Assembly (NCBI RefSeq): GCF_945952055.1
Contig: NZ_CAMFHB010000009.1
Coordinates: 1-64,000, forward strand
Reading direction: 5' to 3'
Length of the DNA: 64,000 bases
Source: an uncultured Alsobacter sp.
Lineage (GTDB): Bacteria > Pseudomonadota > Alphaproteobacteria > Rhizobiales > Beijerinckiaceae
A program made the position numbers and the translations under genes. Shown here piece after piece: positions 24,828 to 34,040 of this stretch. Numbering within the stretch: the stretch's first letter is position 1; every line of letters starts with the position of its first letter. Under the pieces are notes generated by a model. It saw nothing but the letters and a program-made list of their open reading frames with translations, had not been told where the DNA came from and searched no databases.

Positions 24828-25729
24828 GACGCGGCCTCCTGCGCGGCCGCGGGGGCCTCCTCGCGCCGGCTGAGCAGGATGTTGGCGACGATCGCGGCGA
24901 TGACGAGGGCTCCGCCCGCATATTGCAGCGGCGCGAGCCGCTCGCCGATGACGATCGCCGCGGTGATCGCGGCGATCACCGGCTCGGCGCAGTAGGTGAG
25001 GCCGGCAGCGACCGCCGAGATCCGCGCGAGCGCCATCAGCGTCAGCGAGAAGCCGACGAGAAATCCGGCCACGTGGAAGAACACCGACCAGGGCGCCGAC
25101 GCCAGAGCCGCCGGCGGCGCGATCCCCCCGGTGACCAGCGCGACCACCAGCGAGATCGGCAGGATGACGACGTGGATCCAGAACAGCTTCGGCCAGGTGC
25201 CCACGCCGGCCAGGCGCGTGGCGACGAAGAACTGCCCCGTGGCGCTGAGGCTCGCACCGGCCGCCAGCAGGAGCCCGACCGGATCGAGGTCGCCCCAGGC
25301 CGGTCCGACGACGAGGACGATGCCGACGAAGGCCGCGAGCGCCACCATGAGCGTCGCCGCCGCCACGGGCTTGCCGTCGACGAAGGGCGAGGCCAGCACG
25401 ATCAGGACAGGGAAGGTGTAGAAGATCACCGCCGCCACCGCGACCGGGATGAAGGCCACGGAGGAGAGGTAGCACAGCCCCACGCCCGCCGACGTCAGGC
25501 TCAGCAGCAGGACGCCGCCGCGCCGCGCCGGAGGCACCTTCAGCGTCTCTCGCATGATGGCCGCGCCCGCGGCCGCCAGCGCCAGCATCAGCACGACGCG
25601 GTAGAGCACCAGGGATGGGCCGGGCACGCCGGCGAAGGCCGCCAGCCGCGCGAAGGTGATGTTGAAGCCGTAGGCGGCTGCGCCGCCGAGCGCCATGGCG
25701 AGACCGGCTGCGGACGAGGCTGGGGTCAT
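24824..25729 (-). CDS. EamA/DMT-family transporter
   Basis: A 301-residue protein with ten predicted membrane helices in two EamA halves (GLAMALGGAAAYGFNITFAR at the start; GLTYCAEPVIAAITAAIVIG in the second half). This fold exports amino acids or metabolites. Its stop overlaps the CobW start, a pairing that could mean metal-linked transport or just shared transcription. The C-terminus ends in an Ala-rich tail. Confidence 0.88.
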   Translation of the reverse strand: MTPASSAAGLAMALGGAAAYGFNITFARLAAFAGVPGPSLVLYRVVLMLALAAAGAAIMRETLKVPPARRGGVLLLSLTSAGVGLCYLSSVAFIPVAVAAVIFYTFPVLIVLASPFVDGKPVAAATLMVALAAFVGIVLVVGPAWGDLDPVGLLLAAGASLSATGQFFVATRLAGVGTWPKLFWIHVVILPISLVVALVTGGIAPPAALASAPWSVFFHVAGFLVGFSLTLMALARISAVAAGLTYCAEPVIAAITAAIVIGERLAPLQYAGGALVIAAIVANILLSRREEAPAAAQEAAS

Positions 25730-25763
25730 GGGCGAGGGGCGGCGCGGTCGGGGCCGGCGGCGC

Positions 25764-27353
25764 TCAGGCGCCGCCCGCCGGGTGGGCGAGGCCGGTGGTC
25801 TTGCCGGCCGGCTTGGCGGTGGTCTTCGCGGGCGCCTTCGCAGCGGGCTTGGCCGCGGCCTTGGGCTTCGCCTTGGCGGCGGGCTTGGCCTTGGCCTTCA
25901 CGGGCGCGGCCTTGCCGGTGGGGACCGGCTTGGCCACCGCAGCCTTGGGCTCCGCGGACTTGGCCTCGATGGCGCCGAGCTTCTTCGCATCCGACGGCCT
26001 GGCTCCAGACCCGATGCCGCTGCCCGCCTTGAGCGGAACCGCCTCGGCCGGGGCGAGCACGATCGGGCCGGCGCCGGCGGCGACCGGCGCGACGGGGCGG
26101 CCGGTCAGGGGATTGACGAGCTTGCCTTTGTCGCCGGCATAGGCCGTCGCCGTGGCGGGCTCGTCGGGCCTGGCGGGGACCGGCCGGGCATTGGCGGCGA
26201 TCGGCGCGGAGGCCGAGCCGGGCGAGCGGCCGACGAAGACCGGGATGGGCTCGAGCGGAGCCCGTTCGGACAGCGAGCGCGGACCGCGGCTGCCGCGCAC
26301 GCTCGAACCCGGCACGGCCGCGGCGAAGACCGCGCCGCTGAAGGGCTGGCCGCTTTCCGCGTTCTGGAAGGCGGGGACCTGGACCGGGCCGGCGTCGAGC
26401 TCCTCCTCGGAGGCCGGCGGTCCCTTGCGGCGCACGCAGATGTCCTGGCGCATGTTCGGGGCGACCGAGACGGGCGAGCGGGGCAGGCTCTCCAGCGTGC
26501 CGCCGCTGAGGCCGAAGAATCCGCCCGAGGTGCCGAAGCCCTTGTCGAGCAGCGCCGCGGCCTTGATCGTCCGGTCGGCCGCCGAAGGCTGCCCCAGCAC
26601 GACCGCGATGAGGCGCTGCCCGCCCCGCGAGGCGACGGCCACGAGGTTGAACCCCGAGGGGCAGACGAAGCCCGTCTTCATGCCCTCGATGCCCGGATAG
26701 CGGCCGATGAGGCCGTTGGTGTTCTTCATCACCCGCTCGCCCAGCTGCACGGCGGGGATCTGGAACAGGTCGGCCTGGTCGGGGAATTCGGTGAGCAGGG
26801 CGCGGGCGAGGATGGCGAGGTCGCGGGCCGATGTCTGCTGGCCGGGCACGTGCAGGCCGTTCGGGTTCTCGAAGTGGCTCTCGCGCATGCCGAGCCGCGC
26901 CGCCTCGGCGTTCATCATCTCGGCGAAGTTCTCGACGCTGCCGCCGACGCCCTCGGCGATGACGACGGCCATGTCGTTGGCCGACTTCACCAGCATCATC
27001 TTCATCGCGTTCTCGAGCGTGACCTCCTGGCCGGGATTCAGCCCGATCTTGGACGGCACGGCGCGCGCGGCACGCATCGAGACGGGGATCGGCGTCTCCC
27101 AGCCGATCGCACCCTCGCGCAGGCGCTTCAGGGCCACGTAGGTCGTCATCAGCTTGGTCACGGAGGCCGGATGCCAGGGCATGGTGGCATCCTCCTGCAT
27201 CAGCACGCGGCCGCTGGCGGCATCGATGACGACGAAGGGGGCCGCGGCTTCGGCGAGGGAGGGGGCCACCAGGGCCGCGACCAGGACTGACCAGGACGCA
27301 ACGCGGGACAGGAGGCCGGACGACGGTCGGCGGGGTGGCGACATGAAACCCAT
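25764..27353 (-). CDS. D-alanyl-D-alanine carboxypeptidase with long Ala/Lys/Pro tail
   Basis: A 529-residue DacA/S11-type penicillin-binding protein acting on peptidoglycan in the periplasm. A signal peptide spans about residues 1-37. The catalytic motifs are SVTK at 64-67, SAN in VKSANDMA and KTG in GMKTGFVC. After the catalytic part (about residue 280) comes a 250-residue low-complexity region that ends in a run of KAKPAAK-type repeats, much longer than usual for this family. It could bind anionic wall or DNA polymers. Two in-frame ATGs lie three codons apart (27353 and 27344), and the start is not certain between them. Confidence 0.88.
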   Translation of the reverse strand: MGFMSPPRRPSSGLLSRVASWSVLVAALVAPSLAEAAAPFVVIDAASGRVLMQEDATMPWHPASVTKLMTTYVALKRLREGAIGWETPIPVSMRAARAVPSKIGLNPGQEVTLENAMKMMLVKSANDMAVVIAEGVGGSVENFAEMMNAEAARLGMRESHFENPNGLHVPGQQTSARDLAILARALLTEFPDQADLFQIPAVQLGERVMKNTNGLIGRYPGIEGMKTGFVCPSGFNLVAVASRGGQRLIAVVLGQPSAADRTIKAAALLDKGFGTSGGFFGLSGGTLESLPRSPVSVAPNMRQDICVRRKGPPASEEELDAGPVQVPAFQNAESGQPFSGAVFAAAVPGSSVRGSRGPRSLSERAPLEPIPVFVGRSPGSASAPIAANARPVPARPDEPATATAYAGDKGKLVNPLTGRPVAPVAAGAGPIVLAPAEAVPLKAGSGIGSGARPSDAKKLGAIEAKSAEPKAAVAKPVPTGKAAPVKAKAKPAAKAKPKAAAKPAAKAPAKTTAKPAGKTTGLAHPAGGA

Positions 27354-27557
27354 TCCGAATGTGCGCGAGAGGCCGTGACCGATCCCACCGTCCGCGGGCA
27401 GCGACTGCCCCGCCGGCCGGACCTCGGCCATTCCTACTCCGCGCGTGATGATTTGCCTAGCATTTCACCGGCTGGTATCGACCGATCATGGCCGGGATCG
27501 GGCAGCCGCGCCAATGCACCACGCTTTCTCGCAGCCTCGGCCCGACCGGCATTCACC

Positions 27558-28463
27558 GTGACCTGGACGCTCTTCTGGATACCGGCGACCTTCATCGCCG
27601 CCGCGGCGCAGACCGCCCGCAACGCCATGCAGCGCAGCCTCACCGCGACGCTCGGCACGGTCGGCGCCAGCCAGGTGCGCTTCCTCTACGGCTTTCCCTT
27701 CGCGCTGCTCTTCCTCGCCATGGTGGCGCTCGTGTCGGGCGAGGCGGTGCCCTTCGGCGGGGCGCGGTTCCTGGCCTTCACCGCGGGCGGGGCAGTGACG
27801 CAGATCCTGGCGACGGTGCTGATGCTCGCGGCGATGCGCGAGCGCTCCTTCGCCGTCACCACGGCCCTCATCAAGACCGAGCCCGTGCTGGTGGCGATCT
27901 TCGGCATCGCCGTCCTGGGCGACCACCTGACCGTCCTGGGGTCCCTGGCCATCCTCTCCGCCACGGCGGGCGTCGTGCTGATGGCGATGAAGCCCGGCAC
28001 GAAGATGGTCTCCGGCGATGCGCTGCGGCCGGCCCTCTTCGGCGTCGTCGCGGGCGTGTTCTTCGCCGTCTCCGCCGTGGCCTTCCGCGGTGCCATCCTG
28101 TCGCTGCCGAGCGGCTCCTTCGTGCTGCGGTCCACGACGACCCTGGCCTGGTCGCTGGGCATGCAGACCGCCATGCTGATCCTGTGGCTCGGCGCGTTCG
28201 ACCGGCCGGCGCTGTTCAAGAGCTTCGGCGCCTGGCGTCCCTCCCTCTTCGCCGGCTTCATGGGCGCGCTCGCGTCGCAGTTCTGGTTCATCGGCTTCTC
28301 GCTGACGAGCGCCGCCAACGTGCGCACGCTCGCCCTCGTGGAGGTGCTCATGGCACAGGGCGTGTCGCGCAAGCTGTTCTCCCAGGAGACGAGCCGGCGC
28401 GACCTCGTCGGCATGGCGCTGATCGTGGTGGGCGTCGTCGTCCTCCTATGGTCGCAGGCCTGA
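27558..28463 (+). CDS. EamA/DMT-family transporter
   Basis: A 301-residue membrane protein with about ten helices (WIPATFIAAAAQTARNAMQR at the start, SAANVRTLALVEVLMAQ in the last EamA repeat). A GTG at 27558 immediately precedes the first helix and matches family length; in-frame codons further upstream encode a hydrophilic stretch unlike the family. Substrate unknown. It is followed 84 bases later by a thiolase gene in the same direction. Confidence 0.85.
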   Translation: MTWTLFWIPATFIAAAAQTARNAMQRSLTATLGTVGASQVRFLYGFPFALLFLAMVALVSGEAVPFGGARFLAFTAGGAVTQILATVLMLAAMRERSFAVTTALIKTEPVLVAIFGIAVLGDHLTVLGSLAILSATAGVVLMAMKPGTKMVSGDALRPALFGVVAGVFFAVSAVAFRGAILSLPSGSFVLRSTTTLAWSLGMQTAMLILWLGAFDRPALFKSFGAWRPSLFAGFMGALASQFWFIGFSLTSAANVRTLALVEVLMAQGVSRKLFSQETSRRDLVGMALIVVGVVVLLWSQA

Positions 28464-28547
28464 GGGACCGTCCCGATCTTGCGGAGGCGGTCCGCGCCCC
28501 CCACACTCCGTGGGGCGCGGGGTGACGCGCGCGAGGGAGTGACCGCC

Positions 28548-29714
28548 ATGACCGCATGCATCGTGGGCTGGGCCCACACCCCGTTCGGCAAGCAGGACGC
28601 CGAGACCGTCGAGAGCCTGATCGTGAAGGTCGCGACGCAGGCCCTCGAACACGCGGGCCTCGAGGCGGCCCAGGTCGACGAGATCGTGCTCGGCCATTTC
28701 AACGCGGGCTTCTCCGCGCAGGACTTCACCGCGTCGCTCGTCCTGCAGGCGGACCCCGGCCTGCGCTTCAAGCCGGCGACGCGCGTCGAGAACGCCTGCG
28801 CCACCGGCTCGGCCGCGGTGCACCAGAGCCTCAAGACGATCGCGGCGAAGCAGGCGAAGGTGGTGCTCGTCGTGGGCGTCGAGCAGATGACCCGCACGCC
28901 GGGTCCCGAGATTGGGCGCAACCTCCTGAAGGCCTCCTACCTGCCGGAGGACGGCGACACCCCGGCGGGCTTCGCCGGCGTGTTCGGCAAGATCGCCGCC
29001 GCCTATTTCCAGCGCCATGGCGACCAGTCGGACGCGCTGGCGCGCATCGCCGCCAAGAACCACCGCAACGGCGTCGCCAATCCCTACGCGCAGATGCGCA
29101 AGGACCTCGGCTTCGCCTTCTGCCGTGAGGAGAGCGACAAGAACCCCTTCGTCGCCGGTCCCCTCAAGCGCACCGACTGTTCGCTCGTCTCCGACGGCGC
29201 CGCCGCCGTGGTGCTCGCCGACCTGGAGAGCGCCGTCGGCATGCCCCGCGCGGTGGCCTTCCGGGCCGCCCAGCACGTGCAGGATTTCCTGCCGATGTCG
29301 CGCCGCGACATACTGACGTTCGAGGGCTGCTCGGAAGCCTGGCGGCGCGCGCTGATGCAGGCCGGCGTGACGCTGGAGCACCTGTCCTTCGTCGAGACGC
29401 ACGACTGCTTCACCATCGCCGAGCTCATCGAGTACGAGGCCATGGGCCTGGTGCCCGCGGGGCAGGGCGCGCGCGCCATCGCGGAGGGCTGGACCGAGAA
29501 GGACGGGCGCCTTCCCGTGAACCCGTCCGGAGGCCTCAAGTCGAAGGGCCACCCCATCGGCGCCACGGGCGTGTCCATGCACGCGCTCACCGCCATGCAG
29601 CTGTGCGGCGAGGCCGGCGACATGCAGATCCCGGCGGCCACGTTGGGCGGGATCTTCAACATGGGCGGCGCGGCGGTGGCGAACTACGTGAGCATTCTGG
29701 AACGGGTGCGCTGA
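28548..29714 (+). CDS. Thiolase family acetyl-CoA acetyltransferase (SCP2-type)
   Basis: A 388-residue thiolase. The nucleophile is Cys84 in ENACATGSAA. ETHDCFTIAE replaces the NEAFA motif of classical thiolases, as in the SCP2/archaeal-type group, and GHPIGATG holds a catalytic His. Members cleave or condense acyl-CoA in fatty acid, isoprenoid-like or aromatic degradation. GAGGGAG precedes the ATG. No beta-oxidation neighbour is seen. Confidence 0.9.
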   Translation: MTACIVGWAHTPFGKQDAETVESLIVKVATQALEHAGLEAAQVDEIVLGHFNAGFSAQDFTASLVLQADPGLRFKPATRVENACATGSAAVHQSLKTIAAKQAKVVLVVGVEQMTRTPGPEIGRNLLKASYLPEDGDTPAGFAGVFGKIAAAYFQRHGDQSDALARIAAKNHRNGVANPYAQMRKDLGFAFCREESDKNPFVAGPLKRTDCSLVSDGAAAVVLADLESAVGMPRAVAFRAAQHVQDFLPMSRRDILTFEGCSEAWRRALMQAGVTLEHLSFVETHDCFTIAELIEYEAMGLVPAGQGARAIAEGWTEKDGRLPVNPSGGLKSKGHPIGATGVSMHALTAMQLCGEAGDMQIPAATLGGIFNMGGAAVANYVSILERVR

Positions 29715-29749
29715 GCCGCTCTCGAGCGGCCTGCATTCCATCCGCACGT

Positions 29750-29783
29750 CATGCCCGGGCCAAGCCCGGCCATGACGGCTGAG
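29750..29783. repeat. REP-like repeat, family 2 half unit
   Basis: CATGCCCGGGCCAAGCCCGG followed by CCATGACGGCTGAG, matching one half of the units at 34-115 and 10001-10090. It lies between the convergent thiolase and ZapE genes. Confidence 0.6.
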
Positions 29784-29840
29784 GGATGGCGGTGAGCTGG
29801 AAACGCGTCGTGGTCGCGGCGTGCAGACCCTCTCTGCGCC

Positions 29841-31016
29841 CTACGTCTCCACCAGCCCCGTGGTGTTCCCCGACGCCACGGAATCACGCCGGCCCTTCGG
29901 TGCGGCGAGGTACTCCTGCGAGCGCATCTCGATGAGGCGCGAGACCGTGCGGTCGAACTCGAAGGCCTCGCGGCCCTCGGCCGCGGTGTAGAGGTCCGGC
30001 GGTTCGGCGGCGGCGCTCGCGACGAGCTTCACGCCCGCGTCGTACAGCGCGTCCACGAGGATGATGAAGCGCTTCGCGGCATTGCGATGCTCGATGCCCA
30101 TCACCGGCACGCCGTCGAGCACGACGGTGTGGAAGCGCTCGGCGATGGCGAGGTAGTCGGAGGCGCCGAGAGGCTGCTCGCACAGCTCGTGGAACGAGAC
30201 GCGCGCCACGCCCTGCGCGGCCCGCGGAACGACCACCTCGCGGCCCTTCACGTGGAGCGTCACCGGCGCCCCTTTCTGGCCGCCGGTGAGCCGCAGGAAG
30301 GCATCTCCGAGGGCCTGCTCGGCCGCCTCGTCGGCGGGCACGCGCCAGACCGGGGCACCGCCCAGCTTCTCCATGCGGAAGTCGGTGCGGGCCTCCAGCT
30401 TCACGACCTCCATCCGCTCGGTGAGCAGGGCGATGAACGGCAGGAAGAGCGCTCGGTTGAGGCCGCCCTCGTAGAGCCGCGAGGGCTCGACGTTCGAGGT
30501 CGCGACCACGGTGACGCCCTGCGCGAAAAGCGCGGTGAAGAGCCGGCCGAGGATCATCGCGTCGGCGATGTCGGTGACGGTGAACTCGTCGAAGCAGAGC
30601 AGAGAGGCCTCGGCGGCGAGCGCGCCGGCGATCGGCGGGATCGGATCGGTGTCCTTGATCTCGCCGCGCTTCACCTTCTGCCGGAAGGCGTGGATGCGCT
30701 CGTGGACGTCGGCCATGAACGCGTGGAAGTGGGCGCGACGCTTGTCGGGGATCGGCACGTGCTCGTGGAAGAGGTCCATGAGCATCGTCTTGCCGCGGCC
30801 GACCGAACCCCAGATGTAGAGGCCGCGCACGATGCTGGGCGCCGCGTTGCGGCCGAACAGCCAGCCGAGCGCGCGGTTCTTGCGCGCCAGCTTGCGCTCG
30901 ACCAGCGCCTCGCCGAGCGTGACGAAGCGGCGGACGATGGCGCGCTGTGCGGGGTCTTCCTCGATCGTGCCGGCGCTCACGAGAGCCTGGTAGCGGTCGG
31001 CGATGGTGGACGGCAC
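29841..31016 (-). CDS. zapE: AFG1/ZapE-family ATPase
   Basis: A 391-residue P-loop ATPase with Walker A GSVGRGKT (70-77), Walker B region LCFDEFTVTDIADAM and sensor stretch VVATSNVEPSRLYEGGLNR, all typical of ZapE (AFG1 family). In bacteria it acts at the division ring under stress, and in eukaryotes the relative aids mitochondrial protein quality control. In many alphaproteobacteria zapE lies near mdh/suc/sdh genes; sdh is about 2.2 kb away here. Length is normal. Confidence 0.93.
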   Translation of the reverse strand: MPSTIADRYQALVSAGTIEEDPAQRAIVRRFVTLGEALVERKLARKNRALGWLFGRNAAPSIVRGLYIWGSVGRGKTMLMDLFHEHVPIPDKRRAHFHAFMADVHERIHAFRQKVKRGEIKDTDPIPPIAGALAAEASLLCFDEFTVTDIADAMILGRLFTALFAQGVTVVATSNVEPSRLYEGGLNRALFLPFIALLTERMEVVKLEARTDFRMEKLGGAPVWRVPADEAAEQALGDAFLRLTGGQKGAPVTLHVKGREVVVPRAAQGVARVSFHELCEQPLGASDYLAIAERFHTVVLDGVPVMGIEHRNAAKRFIILVDALYDAGVKLVASAAAEPPDLYTAAEGREAFEFDRTVSRLIEMRSQEYLAAPKGRRDSVASGNTTGLVET

Positions 31017-31097
31017 GGGAGGCTCCGGCGGGGATGCGGCGCGCCGGTTTAGCGCGCTCCTGCCCCCGACGGCAATTCCTCTTCGGGCGATGGGGTT

Positions 31098-31733
31098 TCA
31101 GGCCGGCAGCGGATGGCCGGGCATGAGGGCGTAGGGATGCACCCAGCCGGGCAGGGCGCGCATGCGCTCGCGCCACGCCGACAGTGCGGGATACGCGGCC
31201 CAGTCCATGCCGGTCTCCTCGTCGTAGAAGGCGTAGCCCGCGAGCGAGAAGTCGGCGATCGAGGGCTTCGCGCCGAGCACGAAGGGCTTCGCCTCGAAGT
31301 GCTTGTCGGCCACGGCGAAGGCGGCCTGGGCGCGCATCCGCAGGAACTCGGTCACGGGGCTCTCGCCGCTCTTCTGGAGGCCCACCAGGAAGCGCAGGGT
31401 GGCGTAGTAGCTGGTGAACTTGTGATTGTCCCACAAGAGCCAGCGCAGGGCCTCGTAGCGCTCCTCCGCACCCTCCGGCGCGAAGTGGCCCGTGTGCTCC
31501 GCGAGCCAGGTGAGGATCGCGCCCGACTGCGAGTAGCGCCTGCCGCCATGCTCGAGGACGGGCACCTCGCCCATCTCGCTCACCTGCTCGCGCCAGGCGG
31601 CCGCGCGTGTCTCGCCCGCCTTGAAATAGTCGACCCAGCGCGGCGTCCACGGCAGGCCCGCAGCCTGCAGGTAGAAGGCCACCTTGTAGGCGTTTCCGGA
31701 CTGCGCAAAGCAGTGCAGCGTGTACTGGGACAT
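31098..31733 (-). CDS. Glutathione S-transferase family protein
   Basis: A 211-residue GST. The thioredoxin-like N-domain runs YTLHCFAQSGNAYKVAFYLQ, with cis-Pro in GEVPVLEHGG and SQSGAIL for glutathione contact. The C-terminal helical domain has SIADFSLAGYAFYDEE. The catalytic position has Ser/Cys-type residues near 8-12 rather than a clear Tyr. The ATG at 31733 gives normal length. Substrate unknown. Confidence 0.9.
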   Translation of the reverse strand: MSQYTLHCFAQSGNAYKVAFYLQAAGLPWTPRWVDYFKAGETRAAAWREQVSEMGEVPVLEHGGRRYSQSGAILTWLAEHTGHFAPEGAEERYEALRWLLWDNHKFTSYYATLRFLVGLQKSGESPVTEFLRMRAQAAFAVADKHFEAKPFVLGAKPSIADFSLAGYAFYDEETGMDWAAYPALSAWRERMRALPGWVHPYALMPGHPLPA

Positions 31734-31938
31734 CGCGTCTGTCCTCTCCCTCGGGGACGCCGATCTTGGTCGCCCGTGGCGCATCCCACAAGTCGCGACT
31801 GTGCGACGAAAGAGGGTGTGGACGCGGCCCCGCATCGCGCCATGATCGACCCTGCGGCTCATGCCCTCGCGCGGCACGGACGCCAACGACACCACGCCCG
31901 GGAAGAGCGCCCGCATTCGTCGTTGCAGAGGTCTTCCG

Positions 31939-32517
31939 ATGGGACGTTCCGCCGCCATGTCGTCGTCGCTCCGCGTGCTCGGTGCGGAGGACCTCGCATC
32001 CCTTCGCGAGCACCTCCTGCGGCTCGACCACGCGAGCCGCAGAAGCCGCTTCGCGATGCCCGTCGACGACGCGTTCCTCGTCGCCTACGCGTCGTCGCTG
32101 ATGCGGCCTCTCTGCTTCGTGCTGGGATGGTTCGACGAGGGCACTCTGCGTGCGGCCGGCGAGCTTCGTCTGATCGAAGGCAGGATCGCCGAAGCCTCCT
32201 TCTCGGTGGAGCCCGCATGGCGCGGCCGCGGCGTCGGCTCGCAGCTCTTTCGCCGACTCACCGACGAGGCTCGCGAGCTCGGCGTGAGGCGTCTCTACAT
32301 GAGCTGCCTCGCAGAAAATGTCGCGATGCAGGGTCTCGCGAGAAAGTTTGCCGCAGACCTGGTTTTCAACGCGCCCATGGTGTGCGACCTGCACGCAGAG
32401 CAGCATCGCGACGCCTTGGTGACAACCTCAGAACACTCTGAAAATGAAAAGGAATTCGCGACTGCGATCATGCGCATCGGGCCGCGCTGGCTGCCTCTTC
32501 CGAAGCGTCGCGCTTGA
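31939..32517 (+). CDS. GNAT-family N-acetyltransferase
   Basis: A 192-residue acetyltransferase. The acetyl-CoA loop reads VEPAWRGRGVGSQLFRRL, preceded by the strand AGELRLIEGRIAEASF, and LYMSCLAENVAMQGLARKFA is the usual C-terminal half. AGAGG lies upstream of the ATG at 31939; ATG at 31957 is a shorter option. The region between this gene and the divergent GST start (31734-31938) shows no other gene. Substrate unknown. Confidence 0.83.
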   Translation: MGRSAAMSSSLRVLGAEDLASLREHLLRLDHASRRSRFAMPVDDAFLVAYASSLMRPLCFVLGWFDEGTLRAAGELRLIEGRIAEASFSVEPAWRGRGVGSQLFRRLTDEARELGVRRLYMSCLAENVAMQGLARKFAADLVFNAPMVCDLHAEQHRDALVTTSEHSENEKEFATAIMRIGPRWLPLPKRRA

Positions 32518-32652
32518 CAAGACTAGCCCCTCGACGAGCCCACTTTCGCACAGCCGATGAGGCAGTAATGTCGAAAAACTTGTGGCGAATACTCTTTTTT
32601 CAGCTTTAGTTTCCACGCTCATCGTGTGTCGCCCGATTCGGAGGATATCCCC

Positions 32653-33132
32653 ATGGCGAAGACTGCGAAGACCACGAGTGGCGTAAAAGAGTCCAAGCCG
32701 GCAGCGAAGCCCGCTGCTGCACCGAAGGCAAAGGCTGCTGCGAAGGCGCCGGCTGCGAAGGCTCCGGCGAAGGCCGCTGCCCCGAAGGCCGCCGCTCCCA
32801 AGGCTGCTGCCAAGCCGGCTGCTGCCCCCAAGGCCGCTGCTGCGAAGGCGCCTGCCAAGGCCGCTGCCCCGAAGGCTGCTGCTCCCAAGGCCGCTGCTCC
32901 CAAGGCTGCTGCGAAGCCTGCCGCGAAGCCCGCCGCTGCCCCCAAGGCCGCTGCGAAGCCCGCTGCTGCTCCCAAGGCTGCTGCGAAGCCCGCCGCTGCC
33001 CCGAAGGCCGCTGCGAAGCCGGCTGCCAAGGCTGCTGCCAAGCCGGCTGCGAAGCCTGCCGCGAAGGCCCCGATGAAGGTGGCCGCGAAGGCTGCTGCGA
33101 AGCCCGCCGCCAAGGCGTCGAAGGCGAAGTAA
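32653..33132 (+). CDS. Ala/Lys/Pro-rich histone-H1-like protein
   Basis: A 159-residue protein made almost entirely of Ala, Lys and Pro after a short start (MAKTAKTTSGVKESK). It consists of tandem 4-6 residue units such as KPAA, KAAAP and KAPA. The composition resembles eukaryotic histone H1 tails and bacterial H1-like nucleoid proteins (HctB, AlgP C-terminus). It probably binds nucleic acid, though it could also act on phosphate polymers. GAGGATA precedes the ATG. The DNA is internally repetitive and would be prone to replication-slippage length change. A strong terminator follows at 33184. Confidence 0.8.
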   Translation: MAKTAKTTSGVKESKPAAKPAAAPKAKAAAKAPAAKAPAKAAAPKAAAPKAAAKPAAAPKAAAAKAPAKAAAPKAAAPKAAAPKAAAKPAAKPAAAPKAAAKPAAAPKAAAKPAAAPKAAAKPAAKAAAKPAAKPAAKAPMKVAAKAAAKPAAKASKAK

Positions 33133-33183
33133 GACGTTGGGAGCCGGCCCGCTGGCCGGCACCTGCATCGCCTGAACCAAGAC

Positions 33184-33217
33184 ATGAAAACGGCGTCCTC
33201 GCGGACGCCGTTTTCAT
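33184..33217. terminator. Perfect bidirectional hairpin terminator
   Basis: Exact 15-base arms (ATGAAAACGGCGTCC and GGACGCCGTTTTCAT) around TCGC. Each strand ends in TTTT after a GC stem, so it can stop the histone-like transcript on the plus strand and the sdh transcript on the minus strand. Confidence 0.9.
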
Positions 33218-33245
33218 TTGTGGGCCATGCGGAAGAGAGCGTCGC

Positions 33246-34025
33246 TCAGAACTGGCGAGCGACCATCATCTTCTTGATTTCGGCGATCGCCTTGGCCGGG
33301 TTCAGGCCCTTCGGGCAGGCCTTCGCGCAGTTCATGATGGTGTGGCAGCGATAGAGCCGGAACGGGTCCTCGAGATTGTCGAGACGCTCGCCGGTCGCCT
33401 CGTCGCGCGAGTCGATCAGCCAGCGATAGGCCTGCAGCAGCGCCGCCGGTCCGAGGTAGCGATCGCCGTTCCACCAGTAGCTCGGGCAGCTCGTCGAGCA
33501 GCAGGCGCACAGGATGCACTCGTAGAGTCCGTCGAGCTTCACGCGGTCCTCGGGGGACTGCTTCCACTCCTTCTCGGGCGAGGGGCTCGAGGTGTGCAGC
33601 CACGGCTCGATGGAGGCGTGCTGGGCGTAGAAGCCGGTGAGGTCCGGCACCAGGTCCTTCACCACCGGCATGTGCGGCAGCGGGTAGATGCGGATCGTGC
33701 CCTTCACGTCGTCCATGGCCTTGGTGCAGGCCAGGGTGTTCGTGCCGTCGATGTTCATCGCGCACGAGCCGCAGATGCCCTCGCGGCACGAGCGGCGGAA
33801 GGTGAGCGTGGGATCGATCTTGTTCTTGATCCAGATGATCCCGTCCAGGATCATCGGGCCGCAATCCTCGCGGTCCACCCAGTAGGTGTCGATGCGCGGA
33901 TTGCTCTCGCCGTCCGGATCGTAGCGGTAGATGCGGAACTCGGTCAGCGCCTTGGCCCCCTGGGGCTTCGGCCAGACCTTGCCCTCGACGGGGCGGGAGT
34001 TCTTCGGGAGTGTGAGCTGGACCAT
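33246..34025 (-). CDS. sdhB: Succinate dehydrogenase iron-sulfur subunit
   Basis: A 259-residue subunit of respiratory complex II. The 2Fe-2S site is in [15 protein letters not shown], and the 4Fe-4S and 3Fe-4S ligands are in [16 protein letters not shown] and [14 protein letters not shown]. It passes electrons from the flavoprotein to quinone. It is the last gene of the sdhC-D-A-B operon and ends at the bidirectional terminator. Confidence 0.97.
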   Translation of the reverse strand: MVQLTLPKNSRPVEGKVWPKPQGAKALTEFRIYRYDPDGESNPRIDTYWVDREDCGPMILDGIIWIKNKIDPTLTFRRSCREGICGSCAMNIDGTNTLACTKAMDDVKGTIRIYPLPHMPVVKDLVPDLTGFYAQHASIEPWLHTSSPSPEKEWKQSPEDRVKLDGLYECILCACCSTSCPSYWWNGDRYLGPAALLQAYRWLIDSRDEATGERLDNLEDPFRLYRCHTIMNCAKACPKGLNPAKAIAEIKKMMVARQF

Positions 34026-34040
34026 CGCTGAACCGTTCCC

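Noticed and set aside
29884-32406. An 840-codon minus-strand frame spanning zapE, the GST and the GNAT region
   Set aside because: It crosses three recognisable genes in another frame and has shadow-type composition throughout.
32514-32519. TTGACA as -35 of the histone-like gene
   Set aside because: It sits at the end of the GNAT gene with no acceptable -10 at 16-18 bases, and it is over 130 bases from the start codon.
32653-33132. Regular short repeats that could suggest a CRISPR array or minisatellite
   Set aside because: The units are in-frame KPAA/KAAAP codon repeats without unique spacers, and the frame has a good ribosome-binding site and normal stop.
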